Shown here in pieces: positions 58,973 through 64,000 of a DNA stretch of 64,000 nucleotides. The stretch is from Nitrosomonas sp. HPC101 (lineage in GTDB: Bacteria; Pseudomonadota; Gammaproteobacteria; Burkholderiales; Nitrosomonadaceae): the NCBI RefSeq assembly GCF_009833125.1, contig NZ_QRCC01000014.1, forward strand, positions 1 to 64,000, given 5' to 3'. A program made the position numbers and the translations under genes. How positions within the stretch are numbered: position 1 is the stretch's first letter; the number at the start of each line of letters is the position of its first letter. Under the pieces are notes generated by a model. The model was given only the letters and a program-made list of their open reading frames with translations. It searched no databases and was not told the DNA's origin.

Positions 58973-60577
58973 TCATGCTGTTTGAAACATCAGGCCGGCA
59001 TGTTCCCGCATTTTATGGAAGCGGATGTCGGGCCAGTTTTCTTCAGCCACACTGATTTCGGCAGAAAAAGAAGCCAGAAAGGTGGGAGCATCCACCGCAT
59101 CGTAGGCGATACGGTGCGCATTAGCGTCGATGAAACGCTGCAACTCCCGGGGTGTTTCCGCAGTGACCCATCGTGCCAATTGATATTTGGCCGGGGCAAT
59201 ACGCGCTTCGACACCGTATTCATGTTTAAGGCGATGGGTGACGACTTCAAACTGTAACGTACCCACTGCACCCAGCAGCAGCATGCTGCCAATGTGGGGG
59301 CGGAATACCTGGATAGCCCCTTCTTCTCCCAGCTGAGTCAATCCCAGTTTGAGCTGCTTGCTGCGTAATGGATCGGCGATTTCAACGGTCTGAAAAATCT
59401 CCGGTGCAAAAAAAGGCAACCCGGTAAATTGCAGTTGATCTCCTTCGGTCAGGGTATCGGCTAACTGCAGCGTTCCATGGTTGGGGATGCCGATGATATC
59501 GCCCGCATAGGCAGTTTCCAGTAACTCGCGCCGTTGTGAAAGAAAAGAAACGACCGTACTGGTGCGCACATCTTTTCCACTGCGCACCACCTTGAGATTC
59601 ATGCCACGCCTGAATTCACCCGAACAGATCCGCACGAAGGCGATGCGATCCCGGTGAGCGGGATTCATGTTAGCCTGAATTTTGAAAACCACGCCGGAAA
59701 ATTTCTTTTCGGTGGGTTGAATTTCGCGCTGAATGGCTTGGCGCGGTCCTGGTGAAGGTGCCAGTTCAACCAGCGTATCGAGCACTTCCTGTACGCCAAA
59801 ATTATTAATGGCGGAACCGAAAAATACCGGTGTCTGTTGTCCGGCGAGAAATACTGCCTGATCAAATTCCGGTGCAGCACCATTGATCAGGTCAATTTCC
59901 TGTTGCGCTTGTTCCAGATTTGTTCCGAAGCGTTTTATAACCGTTGGATCGCTCAGGTCAGTGATGATGGTCGTATCTGTCTGTTCGGCATGATCCATGC
60001 CAGGCTGAAAAACACGCATCAATTTATGGCGCAGATCATATACACCGTGAAAGCGTTTGCCCGAACCCACCGGCCAGGTGAACGGGGTCACATCCATGCC
60101 GAGTGTACGCTCGATTTCATCGATCAGATCGAGTGGCTCGCGTACCTCACGATCCAGTTTGTTAACGAAAGTAATGATCGGCGTATTACGGGCGCGGCAT
60201 ACCTGCAGCAGACGCAAGGTTTGTGATTCCACACCGTTAGCCGCATCAATGACCATGAGTGCAGCATCGACAGCAGTCAGCACCCGATAAGTGTCTTCGG
60301 AAAAATCCTGGTGACCAGGGGTATCCAGCAGATTGATCACGCAATCGCGGTACTCCATCTGCATGACAGAGCTGGCAACGGAAATACCGCGCTGTTTTTC
60401 GATTTCCATCCAGTCAGAAGTAGCATGGCGGCTGGCTTTGCGTGCCTTGACGCTTCCTGCGATATGAATGGCACCGGCAAACAGCAGTAATTTTTCCGTG
60501 AGGGTAGTTTTACCGGCATCCGGGTGGGAAATAATAGCAAACGTCCGACGACGCTTCACTTCATGGTCGATCGTCAT
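58973..60577 (-). CDS. prfC: Peptide chain release factor 3
   Basis: The translational GTPase that removes RF1/RF2 from the ribosome after termination, 534 residues. The G motifs are clear: G1 SHPDAGKTTL, a switch region with GSVKARKASRHATSDWMEIEKQRGI (in parts), G3 DTPGHQDFS and G4 NKLDRE. The second domain starts near FSGVVFKIQANMNPAHRDRIAFVR (in parts). ATG at 60577 overlaps the stop of the upstream ABC ATPase gene (ATGA), so start and coupling are clear; 15 extra upstream codons are not part of RF3. Confidence 0.96.
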   Translation of the reverse strand: MTIDHEVKRRRTFAIISHPDAGKTTLTEKLLLFAGAIHIAGSVKARKASRHATSDWMEIEKQRGISVASSVMQMEYRDCVINLLDTPGHQDFSEDTYRVLTAVDAALMVIDAANGVESQTLRLLQVCRARNTPIITFVNKLDREVREPLDLIDEIERTLGMDVTPFTWPVGSGKRFHGVYDLRHKLMRVFQPGMDHAEQTDTTIITDLSDPTVIKRFGTNLEQAQQEIDLINGAAPEFDQAVFLAGQQTPVFFGSAINNFGVQEVLDTLVELAPSPGPRQAIQREIQPTEKKFSGVVFKIQANMNPAHRDRIAFVRICSGEFRRGMNLKVVRSGKDVRTSTVVSFLSQRRELLETAYAGDIIGIPNHGTLQLADTLTEGDQLQFTGLPFFAPEIFQTVEIADPLRSKQLKLGLTQLGEEGAIQVFRPHIGSMLLLGAVGTLQFEVVTHRLKHEYGVEARIAPAKYQLARWVTAETPRELQRFIDANAHRIAYDAVDAPTFLASFSAEISVAEENWPDIRFHKMREHAGLMFQTA

Positions 60578-62631
60578 TGAAGATCCTGTGGCTCCTGAGA
60601 AACTGGGTGATAGAGATGGCAATGTGTGGTGTGGGTTGCGCTGAAGCGGCTGACCGGCGGATAAACTTCCCGGCAGATCGGCATGACATGCGGACAGCGT
60701 GGATGAAAGTAGCAGCCCCGCGGTACATTGGCTGGTGAAGGCGGTTCCCCCTGTAAACGTATGACTTCACGCCGGGTACCCGGTTCATACATGGGCACAG
60801 CGGATAGTAATGCCTGAGTATAGGGATGTTTCGGATTATCCAGCACTTCTTCAGTGCGCCCATTTTCCACGATTCTGCCCAGATACATAATGGCGACGTC
60901 ATCCGCGAGATAATCCACGACAGCGATGTTATGCGTGATCAGCAGATAGGCAAGCTTGCGCTCCTGTTGCAGTGTTTTCAGCAAATTGAGTATCTGTGCC
61001 TGTACGGAAACATCCAGCGCGCTGGTTGGTTCATCACAAATCAGTAATTGCGGGTTGACTGCCAGCGCACGTGCGATGGCAATCCGTTGACGTTGACCAC
61101 CAGAAAATTCATGCGGATAGCGCCATTTGGCTTCCGTTGGCAACCCTACCTGCCTCAGCAGGGTATCGACATCATGCTGATTGTTTTCACTGGTGGTGAT
61201 TTTATCCGGATTCCGGCCGAGTGCCTGCATGCCTTCTTTGATTATATCGACGATGCGCATGCGCGGATTAAGCGACGAATAAGGGTCCTGAAAAATAATC
61301 TGGAATTCAGCGCGTTTTTTCAGTAGCTGCTTACGGTTCAGTTTGGACAACACTTCATCCCGCACGCGGATACTGCCTGATGTTACCGGAATGAGTTGCA
61401 TGATGCCTTTCCCTGCCGTGGTTTTACCGCAACCGGATTCTCCTACCAGTGCCAGCGTTCTGCCGCTGCCAATTTGTAGTGATATGCCATCGACTGCTTT
61501 GACATGTCCTGCTATCCGCTTGAACACCCCCTTGTATACCGGGAAGTGTATTTTCAGATGCTTCACCTGCAGCAGAGGGGTATCTGTATTTCGCTCAGCA
61601 ATTTGAGCACTGACTGAAAGATTATCGGCTGTTACGTACGTGCGACTGAACAATGATTCTATGGAATGCTCTGGATAAAGATGGCATCGGACATGATGCT
61701 GTGGCGAAATTTCCACCCAGGGTGGAATGATCTGATGGCATTTTTCCCATGCATAATCACAGCGATCGGCAAAACGACAACCGGTAAAAACATGTGAAAG
61801 CGCTGGCACACTTCCCTGAATGACAACCAGCTCCTGATTGCGTTTTCTCCTGGTTGGCAGCGCAGCAAACAGTTTGTGAGCGTAAGGATGTGCCGGTGAT
61901 TGAAAGAAACGTTCCCGATCCGTAGTTTCAATGATTTCTCCAGCATACATTACAGCGATACGCTGTGCCATTTCTGCCACTACACCCAGATCATGCGTGA
62001 TCAGAAGAATGGCCATGTTTTCCTGCTGTTGCAGATTGCGCATGAGATCCAGTACCTGCGCCTGGATAGTAACATCCAGTGCAGTTGTCGGTTCATCCGC
62101 AATCAGCAGCTCTGGCTTGCTTGCCAGTGCCATCGCAATCATGACGCGCTGTTTCATGCCGCCCGAGAACTGAAACGGATATTCCTTTATACGACGCGCC
62201 GGGTCTGGAATACCGACTTGACGCATGAGCTCCAGAATGCGTGCCTGGATCGCTGCGCCACGCAGACTGAAATGTTGTAACAGCACTTCTTCAATTTGTG
62301 CACCGGTGGTCATGACCGGATTCAGACTCAACATCGGTTCCTGGAAAATCATACCAATGCGGTTACCGCGCACCTTGCGCATGGTGGATTCCGGCAGAAT
62401 CAGCAGTTCATCCCCATTCAGACGGATGCTGCCATGCGTGATTTCTCCGGCTTCCGGCAACAGGCGCATCACAGATAGCGCGGTCATGGATTTTCCGCAG
62501 CCTGATTCTCCCAGTAGTGCAAACGTTTCACCCGGATGAATGACAAGTGATAATCCGTCTACAGCGCGTATCGGTTGCCGATCGGTGCGCAGTTGTACCC
62601 TGAGCGCATTGATTTCAAGTAATGCGGTCAT
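60574..62631 (-). CDS. yejF: ABC transporter double ATPase (YejF-like, oligopeptide type)
   Basis: A 685-residue ATPase with two full nucleotide-binding domains in one chain. The first has Walker [10 protein letters not shown] (about 37), signature [15 protein letters not shown] and Walker [13 protein letters not shown]. The second has Walker [10 protein letters not shown] (about 392), signature [15 protein letters not shown] and [12 protein letters not shown]. Each domain ends in the Cys-containing oligopeptide-transporter tail ([14 protein letters not shown], and [14 protein letters not shown]). This is the YejF type, fusing DppD- and DppF-like halves. It overlaps both neighbours by ATGA: the permease upstream and prfC downstream. 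Confidence 0.93.
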   Translation of the reverse strand: MTALLEINALRVQLRTDRQPIRAVDGLSLVIHPGETFALLGESGCGKSMTALSVMRLLPEAGEITHGSIRLNGDELLILPESTMRKVRGNRIGMIFQEPMLSLNPVMTTGAQIEEVLLQHFSLRGAAIQARILELMRQVGIPDPARRIKEYPFQFSGGMKQRVMIAMALASKPELLIADEPTTALDVTIQAQVLDLMRNLQQQENMAILLITHDLGVVAEMAQRIAVMYAGEIIETTDRERFFQSPAHPYAHKLFAALPTRRKRNQELVVIQGSVPALSHVFTGCRFADRCDYAWEKCHQIIPPWVEISPQHHVRCHLYPEHSIESLFSRTYVTADNLSVSAQIAERNTDTPLLQVKHLKIHFPVYKGVFKRIAGHVKAVDGISLQIGSGRTLALVGESGCGKTTAGKGIMQLIPVTSGSIRVRDEVLSKLNRKQLLKKRAEFQIIFQDPYSSLNPRMRIVDIIKEGMQALGRNPDKITTSENNQHDVDTLLRQVGLPTEAKWRYPHEFSGGQRQRIAIARALAVNPQLLICDEPTSALDVSVQAQILNLLKTLQQERKLAYLLITHNIAVVDYLADDVAIMYLGRIVENGRTEEVLDNPKHPYTQALLSAVPMYEPGTRREVIRLQGEPPSPANVPRGCYFHPRCPHVMPICREVYPPVSRFSATHTTHCHLYHPVSQEPQDLQ

Positions 62632-64000
62632 GTACGCGATGCGCTTCTGTCTGAGGGTGTTTTTTCCTCTGTTTGGTTCTGATTCTTGAGGAATCTGTCT
62701 GAATTACCGGTGAAGACTTGGCTATGTGGATTGAATGCGTTTTGTATCGCATCCGAAAAAAGATTCGCGCTCAGCACCAGCGCAAGCATGAAGGTAAAAG
62801 CCGCGAATAATATCCACCAGACCATGGGTTCGCGCGCCATTTCCAGCCTGGAAGCATTGATCATTGTTCCAAAACTGATGGTGGATGGATCCACACCTAC
62901 ACCGACATAGGAAAGAACCGCCTCGGCCAGCACCAGACTGCTGAAATCCATCACGGTGGTAATCAGTACAATGTGAATGACATTGGGCAGTATATGACGA
63001 GAGATGATGCGCCAATGAGATACACCAAAGGCGTGTGCTGCCTGGATGTATTCCATTTCACGCAGCTTCAATGTCTCGCCACGCAACAATCTGCATAGGC
63101 CTGTCCAGCTGGTAATGCCCAGAATGATACAAAGAAACAGCAGGCGCAAATCAGCGCGCGCAGCGGTTGTATCAAGCATATCGGCGTGGGTTTCGATATA
63201 GACCTGCAGCATCAGTACGGCAGCCGCAATCAGCAACACGCTGGGAATGGAGCTGAGTGTGGTGTAAACGTACTGGATAACATCATCGATCCAGCCGCGA
63301 AAGTACCCTGCGGCAATACCCAGCAGCAGGGCAAACGGCAGCATGATCAAGGTTGTCAGCGTTCCGATGACAAGCCCCGTCCGGATGCTTTTGAGGGATA
63401 AATACAATACATCCTGACCCACCTTATCTGTTCCCAGCACATGATAGTGCGTGGTGAGCGCCACAGTTGCGCCGCCAATGACCAGAATGATGGCCAGTGT
63501 CATCAGGATGGCACGCCAGGGAATTTCGGTTGTGGCGTGCCATATGGCGGTTTGCATACGGAAAAATGAGATGTGGTAATGTCTCGCCTGTATACGACCC
63601 AAGCTAAAAACCAACCCCACCCAGATCAACAATCCTGCACCTGCACCTGAAACAGATCGCCATAAAACATCACTGGTCAGCTCTGTTTCCGGATCGTTCA
63701 GGTGCGCACCCCCAAAGGTAAGTCGGGCAAAGTCCCATATCTGCTCTCCTTCGGCGGTGATCACCATTTGTTTGGCGTAAAGATAAGCGGACAAGGGAGC
63801 GGAGTAGGTTTTTTCCACCTGTGATCGCAATGGTGCGGCCAGCAGATCAAGCAGACTGAGAACTTCTGCGCTGTAGATATTTTTTTCGGTATGGGATTGT
63901 TCCAGAACCGGGCGAAAATGGATCGTATCGAGCAAACCGATCAGAGTGAAGCATAACAGAATGGTCAGTGCAGACATTCCACTGGCACTACGCACAACCT
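62628..64000 (-). CDS. yejE: ABC transporter permease (YejE/DppC-like), partial at window end
   Basis: At least 455 residues, cut by the window edge: the frame is still open at 63995 and the true N terminus probably lies outside. One helix (ALTILLCFTLIGLLDTI) is followed by a large periplasmic part with DLLAAPLRSQ, a second helix, and the permease domain with GTDKVGQDVLYLSLKSIRTGL (GTD signature of this family), SIPSVLLIAAAVLML and EYIQAAHAFGVSHWRIISRHILPN, the EAA loop that contacts the ATPase. It makes a peptide-import permease with the YejF-like ATPase; a second permease and a binding protein should lie beyond 64000. Confidence 0.88.
   Translation of the reverse strand, partial: VVRSASGMSALTILLCFTLIGLLDTIHFRPVLEQSHTEKNIYSAEVLSLLDLLAAPLRSQVEKTYSAPLSAYLYAKQMVITAEGEQIWDFARLTFGGAHLNDPETELTSDVLWRSVSGAGAGLLIWVGLVFSLGRIQARHYHISFFRMQTAIWHATTEIPWRAILMTLAIILVIGGATVALTTHYHVLGTDKVGQDVLYLSLKSIRTGLVIGTLTTLIMLPFALLLGIAAGYFRGWIDDVIQYVYTTLSSIPSVLLIAAAVLMLQVYIETHADMLDTTAARADLRLLFLCIILGITSWTGLCRLLRGETLKLREMEYIQAAHAFGVSHWRIISRHILPNVIHIVLITTVMDFSSLVLAEAVLSYVGVGVDPSTISFGTMINASRLEMAREPMVWWILFAAFTFMLALVLSANLFSDAIQNAFNPHSQVFTGNSDRFLKNQNQTEEKTPSDRSASRT

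Overview
The window is a chromosomal segment of a Gram-negative proteobacterium. The gene content (tig-clpP-clpX-lon, a class A RNase P RNA, CIRCE-controlled groESL, several outer-membrane barrels, RND efflux) and the protein sequences look betaproteobacterial. Nitrosomonadaceae, probably Nitrosomonas or a close relative, is my best guess from general protein resemblance; no ammonia-oxidation gene lies in the window to prove it. The first ~36 bases match an Illumina P7 flow-cell oligonucleotide with its T-spacer, so the window probably starts at a contig end.

Bases 1-31,400 are mostly ordinary housekeeping DNA. On the minus strand lie a dicarboxylate symporter, CreA, alanine dehydrogenase and exonuclease III. 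A small c-type cytochrome lipoprotein follows, then bioA with a beta-CASP hydrolase. bioA is divergent from groES-groEL, with a CIRCE operator and the groE promoter in the shared control region. Next come an SDR protein, tRNA-Leu(UAG), the proteostasis block tig-clpP-clpX-lon, serine-glyoxylate aminotransferase and a second Lon-like protease. Then come pcm-tolC (minus), a TPP riboswitch with thiC, uppP, a rhodanese, two tandem cyclophilins and cysS.

Bases 31,400-43,600 are more accessory. An outer-membrane barrel gene and rnpB precede an island bounded by transposase remnants (IS1182-like on the left, IS3-like on the right). The island carries a two-gene unit: a DUF4105-type membrane protein overlapping a large lipoprotein lipase/esterase. 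After it come a pectin-acetylesterase-like secreted protein, an old yellow enzyme, a BON-domain protein, a PAS-LuxR regulator, and fliA abutting a decayed flhB. The flhA-flhF-flhG genes normally found between those two are missing.

Bases 43,900-53,000 hold a complete four-gene MdtABC-type RND efflux operon with its own outer-membrane factor. Bases 53,000-56,700 are a graveyard: an IS982-type transposase remnant, an alginate-export-type porin cut from its signal peptide by an in-frame TGA, and broken FMN-reductase, isochorismatase and pirin genes. A phosphate-selective porin with a convincing PHO box follows. The window ends in an operon of a YejE-like permease, a YejF-like double ATPase and prfC, joined by two 4-base ATGA overlaps.
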